Assembly (NCBI RefSeq): GCF_010015445.1
Contig: NC_053115.1
Span: 11,765,524-11,829,523 of the forward strand
Origin: Perca fluviatilis
Lineage: Eukaryota; Chordata; Actinopteri; Perciformes; Percidae
Direction: 5' to 3'
DNA: 64,000 nt
How positions within the stretch are numbered: the stretch's first letter is position 1; the number at the start of each line of letters is the position of its first letter. Under the pieces are notes generated by a model, which did no database searches, had not been told where the DNA came from, and saw only the letters and a list, made by a program, of their open reading frames with translations. This document shows positions 14,033 to 26,167 of this stretch, piece by piece. Made by a program: the position numbers and the translations under genes.

Positions 14033-14504
14033 ACGGTTAGGTGCGTCAGTACAGAGTAGTGCTGCGAGCTGAAGCTCTGTGAGCTGACCTTCAGGGTTAT
14101 CTGGAAGGTTCCTTCACACCTTGCTGCTAGCACCAACCCTTGCTGTCACCATGGAAACACAGCTAGCAGGGACAATATGTGGCCTGTCCGGCGTGTTGCT
14201 CATGTGCATTCATTCACACAAGCACCTTTACGTGACAACACGTAGGTACACAGGTTCACTATAGTGGAAAAACACATCAAACAGATACACACATATTAAT
14301 ACATGCACACTTCACTATTCATCTGTCCTCCACTTCATTTATCCCTCATTTCCGTCACTCTCTTCTCCCTTCTCTCTTTTAATGAAACCATGAGCACGGC
14401 ACACAATCAAGCCCCTGGGCCGGCACAGCATTGTCAGAAGAGTGCACACGACCCCATTTTCAGTAGTGGAAGCATTATTAGCCTGCCATGACAAGAGACA
14501 GCCA

Positions 14505-14573
14505 CGCACGCACGCACGCGACGCATACGCCGCGACGCGACGCGACGCGACGCATACGCGCCGCCGCCACACA

Positions 14574-14625
<52 letters not shown>
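14505..14625 (+). repeat. Compound (CACG)/(CGACG)/(AC) simple repeat
   Basis: CACGCACGCACG grades into tandem CGACG units with CATACGC interruptions, then CCGCCGCC, then a 47 bp AC array. It begins about 45 bp beyond the possible poly(A) signal of the MICOS gene. Confidence 0.93.
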
Positions 14626-14627
<2 letters not shown>

Positions 14628-14668
14628 GACACACAACCTGCAGTCTCATCACCACCGGATCACTGGGA

Positions 14669-14674
14669 TTTATT
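14669..14674 (-). terminator. Possible polyadenylation signal of the MICOS gene
   Basis: AATAAA on the minus strand (plus-strand tttatt) lies about 265 nt beyond the stop codon at 14938. It is the first canonical hexamer noticed downstream in this orientation. It would give a short 3' UTR ending just before the CA/CGACG-rich array at 14505-14625. No transcript evidence is available from sequence alone. Confidence 0.4.
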
Positions 14675-14937
14675 TCAGCGGCGGCAGGGGTGTGCTGCCG
14701 CAACACGACAATAAATCAGCACATCATACACTCTGGAGTGACATGTCAAGATAATACACTCAAAAACCAGGAAGGACGGTGAGTGGGAAAGAGGAGGGGG
14801 TTGTTCAGTGATGGTGGACAAATAAATGGATGGATGGATAGAAGAAGGACAGAAGGATGCGAGAAATGGACAGATCTGGTATGCTCGCTCCTTCTTCACT
14901 TCTTCTCCTTCTTCTGCTCCTGCTTTCTGGGGTTTTT

Positions 14938-14961
14938 TCAGCCATGATTCGTCAGTGAGCT
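14938..14961 (-). CDS. chchd6: MIC19/MIC25-family gene, terminal coding exon (24 bp with stop)
   Basis: The preceding exon ends in phase 0 after AKK. On the minus strand, the acceptor CTCCTTCCTTTTACAG at 14962-14977 opens a frame reading S-S-L-T-N-H-G-stop (TGA at 14938-14940). The resulting end, AKKSSLTNHG, has the length and style of the MIC19 ends I know, in which about seven or eight residues follow the last Q/K of the CHCH domain. With this exon the five exons sum to 387 nt, an exact multiple of three with one terminal stop. The exon lies 24,774 bp from the CHCH exon, which is large but consistent with the giant introns of this gene family in vertebrates. It was found by splice-site and frame fit, not by strong protein similarity, so a different terminal exon is possible. 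Confidence 0.72.
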   Translation of the reverse strand, partial: SSLTNHG

Positions 14962-15456
14962 CTGTAAAAGGAAGGAGGGAGACAAGGAGGGGGTAGGGTA
15001 GAAAAGAAAAGAGAAACCATCAAATTAGAAATTTACATTACTTGGACTGAAGGGAAAATTCTCAAAAGTCAGGATGCATCATGGGAAATCCAATCCCTTG
15101 CACAAAAACACAGCATCCAAAGATTCACAATGCATTACAAAAATGCCAAGAAAGTTTCACCTCTAAATATCTAAATATTACTAAGGGAAAGCTGAGCATT
15201 TCTCCTATTTTCCTGAAACCTAACTTAGACATTTGACCGCAAAGAGCATTTCCTACCACATGTAGAGTCCAGCAAATATTTCTCCTCCAGCTAGCAACTC
15301 AGGGCACACAAGCTTGATGTTCACCTACAGGCTACATTCAATGCTGCCTTTTATTGACTGTAGAGATATCTATCTAACTAACTAAATTGTCTTCCTTGTA
15401 AAATTAAAGTAAATGTTTAGAGTCAATACTTGCAGACTCTTCTATATGCAGTTTAA

Positions 15457-15961
15457 AGGTCCCATGGCATAAAAATGTCACTTTATGAGGTTTTTTAACA
15501 TTAATATGCGTTCCCCCAGCCTGCCTATGGTCCCCAGTGGCTAGAAATGGCGAGAGGTGTAAACCGAGCCCTGGGTATCCTGCTCTGCCTTTGAGAAAAT
15601 GAAAGCTCAGATGGGCCGATCTGGAATCTTCTCCTTATGAGTTCATAAGGAGCAAGGTTACCTCCCCTTTCTCTGCTTTGCCCGCCCATGAGAAAGAGAG
15701 CAACATCATGGCTTTCAAACTAGCAAAGTGGCAGTTGGTCTAGGCCACACCCCCACCCTCCACCTTGCCCCCCCCTCTCTCCTCCTCAATAGCTACAGAC
15801 ACAGAAATGGCACATACTAAGGAAAGCTCATTGTGGGACTGGCTCTAGTGGCTGTAATTCTGCACCAAGGTTGAATTTCGGGAAAGAGACTTCAGACACA
15901 GTATTAGGGGACCACTAAGGTCTATATAAAAGCATCCAAAGAGCACCATGTCATGGGACCT
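15457..15961. mobile_element. TTAA-flanked non-autonomous DNA transposon, 505 bp
   Basis: The element begins AGGTCCCATGGCAT and ends ATGTCATGGGACCT (13 of 14 inverted matches). It is flanked on both sides by TTAA (15453-15456, 15962-15965). A TTAA target with 5'-AG termini fits Kolobok-like better than piggyBac elements, which start CCY; that assignment is inference. No coding sequence. Confidence 0.78.
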
Positions 15962-16394
15962 TTAATATCTGTTTATTATTACTATATTTATTACTATATT
16001 TGTTTATACTAGGATAGGACCTAATAGGAAAAGCTTCAAATAACCTGAATCCATAGTTTCTGATTTCGGGGCTCTTTTTCGTACTGCAAGAGATGATCCT
16101 CACTAACTTGGAGACATGGCTCCTTTGTCAGGAACTTTTCGTTGGTTTCATTTTGATGTAGATTAGCATAGCACTAGTATTTTTTATTTATTTATTTTTA
16201 TTTATTTTATTACAGAGACAGTGCATATTAATAAACATTTCTGTCAATATGCCAGAGTAATTTAATCAACTGACAGGTCAACATGTTTCATCCTTGAGTG
16301 TAAAAGATAGAAACACACATGATGTACTGTATTCCCACTGAGGCGCGCTGCCCTGGAAGTGTTTGGCCTGAAGTTAATATAACTGGTCTTTAAC

Positions 16395-17027
16395 TAGGGC
16401 TGGATGATATGGCAAAAAATATATATATATTTTTCATATTGATCAATATCAATATTTTTCACGATATATAATTTGATAATTTTGCCAGTTTGAGGAGTAC
16501 CCGGATAATAAGTGAAGCCTGAATAAAACAGAGGATTCATTAGTTAAAGTTTAGACAATTGTTTATTAACCAAAGAAATTGAATAATATAATGTAAACAT
16601 TTAACATGCAAAGTTAGCTTGCCTTGTAACTTATTAAAATAATGTAAAAAAAAAGCTGAATCAAATTCCTTTGGCAGGGCAGCAAACATCGCAAATGTTT
16701 GCAGAGGTACAACCAAGACAAAACTAAATAAAAAAGTTCATCACAAAGGCCCTGGCACAATAAGTACAACTGTAAGTTATTATAAAATTTAAATAATATT
16801 AATTATGTACCGGTTTTACATCCCTCAAATGTTTTGTAAGGTAGAAATCTGAGTAAATGTAAACATTTTAAACCAGTCATTATTACATCTTTTACGCTCA
16901 CAGCGTTTATTTCTGCTGTGTGATAGGCTGTTAGAGTCATCCATATTCATCCAATGTCCAAAGCTTATCATTGTTATCCACATACATTTTCGATCCTGTT
17001 TCAAGATTGTTTCATTGCCCAGTCCTA
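16395..17027. mobile_element. Non-autonomous hAT element with 8 bp TSD
   Basis: The left end TAGGGCTGGATGATATGGC and the right end CATTGCCCAGTCCTA form imperfect terminal inverted repeats. The flanks are tctttaac (16387-16394) and tgtttaac (17028-17035), matching at 7 of 8 positions, the size expected for hAT insertion. The body is AT-rich without a transposase. Confidence 0.72.
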
Positions 17028-18814
17028 TGTTTAACTGCAAGTGACAACACAGAAAACAAACGCACATATTCAAGTTCTAATCCAATGAATCACAGTAGCT
17101 GTTTTTGCAATTGTTTTTTAAATACAATAAGCAAAGTGATTTCTTTTTTTGTGGAATTGTTTGCAACATCAAGAAATGCAACAAACTCAGTAACCAATCA
17201 GACAAACATGTCCGTCTAAGAGAAAAAAAACCTCTAAACTTTTGACCAAGGCACTTTACTACAACTACTCTGCAGAAGCCACAGTGCGTCAAAGGCTTAA
17301 AGTCTACACAAACACTGGTATTTTTAAAAACAGGGTTTTTCCTCCTTTTTTCAAAAAAAAAAACCATCCACACAAGCACAAGAGCATTTGCAAACTACCA
17401 GGCGACAATATAACCCCAAAGCCATGTTGGCCAATCAGCAGCTTGAAAATAGGTATTACCGGAAGGGTACCTTGCTGCAATGGTGCATCGATCGCTCCAT
17501 AGTGCATATGGTCACCTCTGTTCCTCAATATAGTGTAAGAGTAACTGTACATTTATGTGTAAACATGTAAAAAGTCCTTTTAGAAAGGTTGGAACCAGAA
17601 TAAATTTGGCCATGTCCACCATTGCACGAAATGTCGCCTCATTTGCCTCATTCGCCCCACAAAAGAGATAATGGAGCACACTGACGTTACTAGCCAAAAA
17701 GCTCAGTTTCCCCTGTCAACACGTCAACAGTGAAAACAGAGTTTATAAAAATCCTTAACGTGGAGTTTTCCAAAAGATCAGTTCTATGTGACCTAAAAAG
17801 CAAGCTTACAAAAATACTTGTGTAAGTGTGGACTAGGCCTAAGTAATTTCAGAGCTTTTCAGTTACTTGCTTTAATTCTATTTCTTTATACCGCCTTACA
17901 ATCCAAGAGCTTGTAACTGCCTTTTGCTTGCTTATCAGGACTCTGTACTGTTGCCATAGCACCAACACTTAACGGTAGCGCTGAATTGACAGCACCAGAC
18001 AAGGAAGACTGCTCATGAAAAAGACTGTGGACTAGGGAGAAAAGGGTTGCAGCTGTACAAGTTAAAGGAAAAGAGTCAAAAGAACATTATTTAATGTTTT
18101 AGTCAGTACAAAATGTGGGAGCTCTTGAGCAGAGGGAAGTGGCGTCTGTGTGTCTGCATCTGATGTAGGGGTTGAAGAAATTAGGTATTGCTATAGAGTG
18201 AAACATTTACATTTAATGTCAGTGTATTATATGCATCACTTCAATGACACTATTGTATTAACCGGGCTAATAATGTCAAAATGTCCTTTCGCTACGTGCC
18301 ACTAAACTCCACCTCTGGTCAGACTATCATCTACATCTCTGCAGTACGTCTCTTTTATTATCGTAGCTGTGTCACTTAACTCTTCACTTCTACGTGTATG
18401 TAATATTGATATTTTATCACTTTATGCTTATTCTAATGCAGGCTGTACAAGCTCTGCATATGATTAAGACTATTGTTTTGAACTGTGACCAGTCACTTTT
18501 TGCATCCAGCAGCCAAAAATAAGGTAAAATCGATAAACATCCACCAAACTGTTAGCCCTTTAGTCATTAAATAATTAACAAGACTTATTATTTCTGTAGG
18601 TCGTATGCATGTTAAAATTGTATGGTTGCATTCTTTATGACGCAATGTAAACTCTGTACTGCTGTTTCCCTGTCATGTTTTAGCTATTGCAAAGAAATTG
18701 CCTCTGCAAGAAATTAATAATTAACAACAAAGGGCTTAACATTTCAAACACACTGCTAAAGATTCCAGAGTGGTGTTGAATGTGGTGTATTAAAATGAGA
18801 TAAGTTATTCACTG

Positions 18815-18856
18815 CAACCCGGCCCCGGATAAGCGGAAGAATGGATGGATGGAAGT
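18815..18856 (+). repeat. Retroelement tail ending in (GGAT)n
   Basis: CCGGATAAGCGGAAGAATGG followed by ATGGATGGA is the familiar 3' end of a fish non-LTR retroelement. Only about 40 bp are recognisable. Confidence 0.55.
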
Positions 18857-19589
18857 TTGATTATGTTTTAGAAAGCCAGCCTACTATAGGGTACAGCTAA
18901 ACACTTCTTGTGTCAATACACAATACAAACACACAGTCATAGAGGAGGACAAAGGGTGACCCAGGGTTAGTGAAGCATTAGCTTGTGGCTGCTGGGTGGG
19001 CTAGTTGGCATGCTAACTACCTTGGTGCTCGGCTGGCAAGCAGATATGCTGGCGGGCAGGTTAGCTGTTCACTTGCCAAGTGCATCCGAGGGCATCGTAG
19101 CCTGTGCCATTGAATTGGAGATGAGCTGCAAATGTGACAAGGGAATTTAGCTTTACTGTTCCCCTCACGTCCTGAGATATAAATGGGAACAGTGTGTGTC
19201 TGCATATGCCCATGAAATGTGTGTGAAAGTGGCTCTGTTTGTGTGTGCAGGAGTTTATACACGCATTAAAATGTGTGCAGGTGCATGCATGTGTGAGTGT
19301 GTGGCGGCGGTGTGTGTAGGTATTGCCACACTCGTATACAGCTGTGTGATGTGCGACATTATGCCTCATGCATAGTGTATGAAGTAGTTCTTGAATTTAA
19401 AACTGACCCCTAGCACCTCCCACAGTACACGCAGTTCAATTTGGTGCCCCAGGTCCAAATTTGGACTGCCGCCATCCACCCTTGGATAATTTAAAGACAG
19501 GAAATGCTTTTTATGCGCGACACCTTGGGCAGGGAGGGCAGCCAAATATTCAAGCTCAAGGTTTGAAATTAATTTAAGACGTAAACTCA

Positions 19590-19800
19590 GTTGCCAGTTT
19601 ATTAGGTACACCAAGCTAAAGCTTAATGCAGTCTAATCCAACAGTCCAGCAATAAATCCTACCTTCATGAAGGTTATAATGTTCAGCTTCTGTTGAAACT
19701 CTTTTAAAGAGGTGCTAATTCAACTTTACGGTAACTCTGGAGGATGCAGTTTGTGGGGCTGTTCAACTGTGCTGTGTTATACTGAGAGCTGCTGCACTGT
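19590..19800. repeat. Interspersed repeat beginning TTTATTAGGTACACC
   Basis: CAGTTTATTAGGTACACC, AATGCAGTCTAATCCAACAG, ATGAAGGTTATAATGTTCAG and CTGGAGGATGCAG follow one another as in a dispersed repeat I recognise from other fish genomes. No coding capacity; superfamily uncertain. Confidence 0.5.
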
Positions 19801-20194
19801 CACTGTGTCATGAGCCAGAGCATTAAGAGTTTGTTGTAGCAACCAACGTGATAATAATTTAGATTCATATAGGTGCTGTTAAGTGAAGGAGCACAAACAG
19901 TTTTGACCGCATCAAATCGCTACAGTGCGCAACGCTCATGTGGATGATGATGAAATGTTTGTTAATGGAGCTTCTGCACACATAGTACGGTGAGTGACCA
20001 GTAGCGGAATTAATAACTTTGGAGAATAAAGCCCGGCAAACAGCAACGATGTCGATTTCGTCTTGATTTCAACAAAAGACTACTGAGCTGTGTCAGGTAG
20101 AAGAGAGCGCGTCAGCTAGTTTACTAGCCATAGATTGTTTGATTGTTTAAGTCTGCATAGCAGCCCCCTCATTGGCTTTAAGTTTTAGGCTTAG

Positions 20195-20400
20195 CCATTA
20201 TACTTTATTTATCCAGGTAAGTCGATTGAGAACAACTTCTCATTTGCAACGACGACCTGTCACATTCACACAGTTACACATTCATACCTGGAAGCTGCCC
20301 AGCACAACCACAGTCTGATCTGCTGGCCACTGAGCAGCTCCACTGGAGCGGGTGGGGTTAAGTGCCTTGCTCAAGGGCACCTCAGTGGTGGTAATGAGGG
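20195..20400. repeat. Interspersed repeat with GTGCCTTGCTCAAGGGCAC motif
   Basis: The stretch contains TTTATCCAGGTAAGTCGATT, GAGAACAACTTCTCATTTGC and TAAGTGCCTTGCTCAAGGGC, motifs that recur together in many fish genomes as part of a dispersed repeat. The last one is itself a short hairpin (GTGCCTTGctCAAGGGCAC). Superfamily not assigned. Confidence 0.55.
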
Positions 20401-21059
20401 AGGGACAAGCGCTGCTCTTTCACTTTCCCCACCCAGATTTTTTCTTTTCTTTACACAAATACAGGGTGGACACGAGAAAAGGAAATAGTAAGCCAACACA
20501 AACACAGACTAAATGTAATAAAAACCAGGCGCTAAATGGAAGGGGGACGTAATTTAATGTCAGCTACTGACGTACAACCACATCATGCAATCTAAAGTTA
20601 TTTTATGAATGAAATAGACACATACATGAGGGCCAATTCTGGGACGTTTTTGAATCATTTACAATCCCGTAATTGTCTCCATCTGTTGAAAGCCCGACCA
20701 AAGTTGACTTGCATTTTTGCCCGTCCTCTTTCACTTTCCCATTTAGCTTTTAGTTGTTCTTTGATTAATTTCCTTCTTTTCTGTGATGGCCCTGCCCCAG
20801 TATCTGCCATAGCTACAGAAGATAACTTCTACAATAACATTAAAATACAATCAGGCCTAGCCTATATTAAGAAATATCCTGCTACCTTCCTGGTTGGATA
20901 CACTAACCAGTGTTCAGCCGAAATATGTGACCAATCAGAATGTGTGCTCTGTAGTGGCGTCGGCCTGCTGTAAATCATTTTGTGAGTATTTCAGATGAGC
21001 CCAAAAAAGAAAACAAAATATCCTCAATTAAAACATGAACATGGTATCTTTAAATATAA

Positions 21060-23310
21060 AAATAGTGCCACTTTAAATGAATGTAACAATGTAATAGATT
21101 TCAATGACAATGGGAGGTTATTCCAGTCCATAGGAGCTTTATGACAAAATGCTCTTCTCCCAGATTCTTGGTATAGCAAAAAAATGGATGGAGCAATATG
21201 GGTATGGGATAGACTGAACTGTGACTAACAAAATATTGTTGAAGATAAGGGGGACATTTATTGGCATAATTAATGCAACTAAAAATAAACATAAACCAAT
21301 GGTACCTTCTTCTTTCTTTAGGTTGAAGCCAGCCCAATTTTTCATAGAGCGTACAATGATGTGTCATAAATGGATACCTTAAAACAAATCTACATATGGA
21401 ATTAAATACAAGATCTAAAGCATTAAGAGAAGTAACACTTGATGTGTGGTAAACAATATCAGCATAATCAATTTGTGGTAATAGAAGTTGCTGTGCAATG
21501 CGCTTTCTTATATCAAATGTAAAGCAATCAATTGAACGGTACAACTGACACAAACATTGTTTGACTTTCAAGACTGTAGCTTCAATATGAGCATTAAATG
21601 ATAGCTCAGTATCTAACCACAGACCCAGGTATTTAAATGCATTTACATTTTCAAGAGATCTTCCATCAATCATACAGATTTGTAATTTATTCGTAGTAAC
21701 TTTAGATTGTCTCAGTTTACAGTAGTCTCACAAATACTGGGCATATCATTAATATAAACAGAAAAGAGAAGTGGCCCCAGTACAGAGCCTTGGGGCACAC
21801 CTTTACCTATAATTAAACTAGTGGAACTTGTATTTTGTAATGCAACATATTGACGCCTACCATGTAAATAGGCATTAAACCATAATAACGATCTTTGACT
21901 TAAGCCAATCGAATAGAATTTATCTAGGAGTAAATAATGATCAACTGTATCAAACGCTTTCTAAAAATTGCTCCAGTATATTTTCCTTCATCAAATGCTG
22001 TATATACATAATTTGTAAAGTTGAGAAGAGCTGTGGTAGTAGAGTGATTAGGTCGGAATCCAGATTGTGCTGTTGATAAAATAGCATATTTTTCAATATA
22101 TTCACTTAATTGCATGAAAATTAATTTCTCAAATATTTTTTGGACTGTGCATATAATAGAAATAGGTCTGTAATTATTAAATTCATCTGGTTTTCCACCT
22201 TTGAATACAGGCAACACCCTAGCCATCTTCCAAATAGATGGAAGTGAGTTTGTATTTATATATAAATTATATAATTTTGCCAGGGGGAACATCAAAATAT
22301 GTGATGCATATTTTATAAATTTAGATTCCATTCCATCAGGTCCAGCGCCAGTACTCAACTTCAATTTTGCTATAGTTTGGTAAACATCTATAGGTGAAAT
22401 CAATTTAAAAGAAAAAAGATTTTGGGGCAGGGGATTTTTGAAAACTGCATGTGAATAAGGGGTCTCATTAGCTTGAGAGACTGCAACAAAGTGTTCATTA
22501 AAAGTTTGTGTAATTATTGTGGGGTTCTGTATAATTTCATTATTGATATTCAGTTGATTAATTTGCCCTATTTTGTTACGGTTAAGTAAAGTGTTAAGTT
22601 TATTCCAAAATTGTCTTGGATTCTTAAACTCTCTATTTAAGCTAGTTTTTATAGTATTCTGACTTTGCATTCCTTGTTTTAGTTTTACTACTATTACGTA
22701 ATTGTCTATATATTTCCCAATCGCTTTGGTTTCTAGTAAGGCGGAATTTGGCAAGCAACATCTCTTTGCTTAAACAAAGAAATCAGTTCTGAGTTAATCC
22801 AGGGAAGACTAGTCCCTTTTACTCTTGACTGTTTTAAGTGGAGCATGCTTATTGATCACATTCATAACCTCGCTGTAAAAGAAGTCCCATTCATCATTAA
22901 CAGTAGGTATAAGCGAGAGGCGCTCCCAGTTAATATTGCCCATGTCATCATTAAAAAGGTTTACATCAAAATATTTACACTGTCTGAATGTTATATCTTT
23001 GGGGTGCGCTTTAGACATTTTAATTTTCCACACACAGTATATTACAGAGTGATCGCTTAAACAATCTGACATGACTCCAGAGGATAATATCCTTTCAGGG
23101 TTGGTTACAAGTATCCAATCTATTAATGTTGATGATTGTAAATTTACTCTGGTAGGTGTATTAATCAGTTGTGATAAATTCACACTACTAATTAGATTTC
23201 AGTCTCCTGCTGAAGATCGGTGAAGCCAGTTGCTGTTAAAATCACCTAGAATTATACATTCATTATTCTTTTCTAAGGAGCTAAGGGTTGCCAATATATT
23301 GAGTGTGGCC
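21060..23310 (-). pseudogene. Dead 5'-truncated non-LTR retrotransposon (LINE, CR1/L2/Rex1-like)
   Basis: In three successive minus-strand frames, pieces of one LINE ORF2 can be read. The endonuclease C-terminal part comes first (ECIILGDFNSNWL at about 23230-23270, then TLIDWILVTNPERI and LSDHSVIY at about 23040-23140). Reverse-transcriptase blocks follow (TGAGPDGMESKFIKYA, NYRPISIICTVQKIFEKL and QSGFRPNHSTTTALL at about 22020-22360; KAFDTVDHYLLLDKF and GVPQGSVLGPLLFSVYIND at about 21740-21965). The thumb/C-terminal region ends it (FKYLGLWLDTELSFNAH, 21101-21673). The copy is inactive: frameshifts separate the blocks, the segment carrying the first catalytic aspartate (before KAFD) is deleted, and the xxDD active-site block between INDMP and FKYLG is missing. 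The 5' truncation is typical of LINE insertion. The exact clade is inference. Confidence 0.88.
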
Positions 23311-23589
23311 TGTATATGTACATATAGGCACTTTAAGGTAATGAGCAACATACAGACAGCAGACCCAGATGTAAACACATCTGCATCACTCACAGATACA
23401 CACACAAACACACTTGCCTCTCTCACTTGCCATTTCTCGGTGAAAAACAAAAATAATAGACAAGAACAAAATCAATAACTGTCTTCTCTGCTCAGTGCTA
23501 ACAGCACTCAGTTCTCTGCCTCTCTCTGGAGGAACAGAGCCAGTTGCCAGGCAGGGATGTCAATCAGACACTCAGATTGGCCACGCTTT

Positions 23590-23820
23590 ATAAACAAACA
23601 GCCTTTCACTGATTACACAGTCAGTAAGACAGCCAAACAGTCAATCAGTCAGTCAGTTCAGGCAGCCTCTTAATTAGTAACTGTTGATTCACTCAGTCTG
23701 TATGTTAGCCAGTTGGTCGCTCAGTCGGTTGGTTGGTAAGTTAGGAGCTGACTGACTGGACCATTTACACCATGCAGCCAGTCAGTCGTTTATATAGTAG
23801 TTTAGTCAGTCAGTGAGGTT
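23590..23820 (+). repeat. Degenerate (CAGT)n-rich stretch
   Basis: CAGTCAGT and close variants (CAGTCAAT, CAGTCGGT, CAGCCAGT) recur many times without strict phase, suggesting an old tetranucleotide array. Confidence 0.65.
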
Positions 23821-24292
23821 ACTGTGTAGAAGCATTCAGTTGCTCAGTGTCACTGATTTAATGTATTATGTGAGTCGATGATGTCATTTGAAGAAAAGTC
23901 ATCTGATAACTAATTTGGATATAAAAATGTTTTAAGGGTCAGCAGATAATTTAAGTGCACATTTTTCCAATGGGTTTAAGCAAGTGGCAAATGTACTGTA
24001 TAGTGCTACTAATTTTGCCACCCACATTTTTTATCAACTTTTGGAACTTTTTACTTTGGATCAGACTGAAACATCTCAACAACTATTGGATGGATTGCAA
24101 TATAATTTTAACATTCATGGTGCGCAGATGATAAATCCTAAGGACTTTAGTGATCCCCTGACTTTTCATCTAGTGCCACCAGCTTATGCATTAAAGTATC
24201 TGTACATCTATATTTTGGATTGGCACAAATGTGGGTTAAGACAACTATTGGTGGATTAAAAAGCAATGTTCAAACTACTGAAAAAGACTTAA

Positions 24293-24592
24293 AGGGATAC
24301 GCCACCGTTTGTTGAAATAGGGCTTATTACGGTCTCCCCAGCTGTAGATAGGTGGGCCAAAGCATTTTTTGTGCATGCATTGTTTTACACCAGCAGAGCC
24401 GCCGCTAGTTAGCTTAGCGTAGTGAATGGAATCCTATGTTTGGTTAGCATGTTGTGAGTAAAAGTGAGCCAACAAAAGACAAAAAAAAACAACCTAATTA
24501 CTTGCACTGAGACAAAAAATGCGTTGGCCCACCTATCTACAGTCAGGGTAGACCGTGATAAGCCCTATTTCAACAAACGGTGGCGTATTCCT
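24293..24592. mobile_element. TTAA-flanked non-autonomous DNA transposon, 300 bp
   Basis: Terminal inverted repeats of 43 bp match at 41 positions; the outer part reads AGGGATACGCCACCGTTTG on the left and CAAACGGTGGCGTATTCCT on the right. TTAA lies at 24289-24292 and 24593-24596. The centre contains the CTAGTTAGCTTAGC word seen in other elements of the window. No coding sequence. Confidence 0.85.
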
Positions 24593-26101
24593 TTAAAGGT
24601 CATACAGAATTTCAAAAACAAAATGCAAAAGGATAGAGGACTCAGGCCTTGTGCCTGACCACTGTGCTCAGTGAAGGAGGACTCAAGACTATCTAATCAA
24701 GACTATAGAGGGCAAATATTTGATACTGAACAGGTAGATTTTGGGTGGAGTATCAGTTTAAAGTTAAATGGGAACCATCCGGCCCTCCCTGTGCCTAGTG
24801 TTCTAAAGAGCAAAGTCCCCAGTTTTACTCAAGCTTGTGACAGTACGTCTTCTCTGGTTCCTGTCTGTTTCTACTAGTAAATGTTAAATAAAAAATATTG
24901 TTCTAGATAGATAGATAGAAATAGAAATAACTGTTACAAGTTACAAGGACTTACACATATACTCACTCACACACATACATAAAATACAAGAAGTATACCA
25001 GAAAGAATAAACAGGATCCAAAATAAAATCAAATAAAATAAGATAACAAACAATCAAAATGCCAGAACTGCTGAAAAAAATATACCTAGATGAATGAAAA
25101 GAATGTAGGCCTACATGTATATAGAAGTGTAGAATAAAATTTACAACCTACAAACAGTATATATAACAAAATAAAAAATATATAATACTGTGTGGGACAT
25201 TGTATTTTGTTTTAATTTAACACATCTTTTCGTCCAAATTATTAATTTCCTTACCATTATATTTTCATTATTTTGCTGGAGTGCTGTCCACTAGTAATCC
25301 CTGCAGTCCTATCAACATAACTTGATTATCACAGTAATAGTGCAATTACATTTATCATCATTTTTATTGACATATTTTGCAAACATGAGGTTGTCTCACT
25401 CTGGGTGAGCAGAAAAATAAATTCCGTTAAAAATTACCCCCAAAAGCTATTCCTTTAACAAAAACTTAATATACCTGTACACATAAACTGAAGACCAAAT
25501 GAACCCATGTCAGAGAGATTGAGCAGCTAACATAACTAAAAGATATGATAATGAAGACTATAATAACAATTCCAATAACTGAATAACCTCAGTCTTCACT
25601 TAGTGAGTCCCTTTGTCACAATTTGTGAATCAATGACATATTACACAGCTGGCGGTCAGTGAAGTGTATCAGCATGGATAAGATGTTTAGCTGGATGCTG
25701 ATGGAGTGTTATATAGATTTGAGAGAGTGAGAGACAGAGAGAGGATGGAGGGGAGCGACATGAGAGAGAACAGCTAATCTTTATGTGGCCTGTGCCTTCA
25801 TGGGGTGGTTGCCTTGGAGATGATGGATGTGAAGGAAAGGTAGGATGGAAGGAGGGAAAGAGAAAGAGAGAGACATAAAGAGACAGAAATATGTGAGCTA
25901 GCATGTGTGAGTATGTTTGTGTGGGCAGTATGTATATGTCAATGTTTATTTTCCCATGCGTAGCACTAGGAAGGTACGAAATTAAAAAACCAAAAAAACA
26001 TGCGACAAGTAATCTAAATAACAATAATTCTCATAGAAAGAAAAGAATAAATCAGTGTATGCTAGTATTCTATAAAGCTCATATTATTTTACAATATACA
26101 G

Positions 26102-26105
<4 letters not shown>

Positions 26106-26165
<60 letters not shown>
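26106..26165 (+). repeat. (TG)n microsatellite
   Basis: About 60 bp of TG, followed by interrupted GTGTGTTTATGTGTACG. Confidence 0.97.
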
Positions 26166-26167
<2 letters not shown>

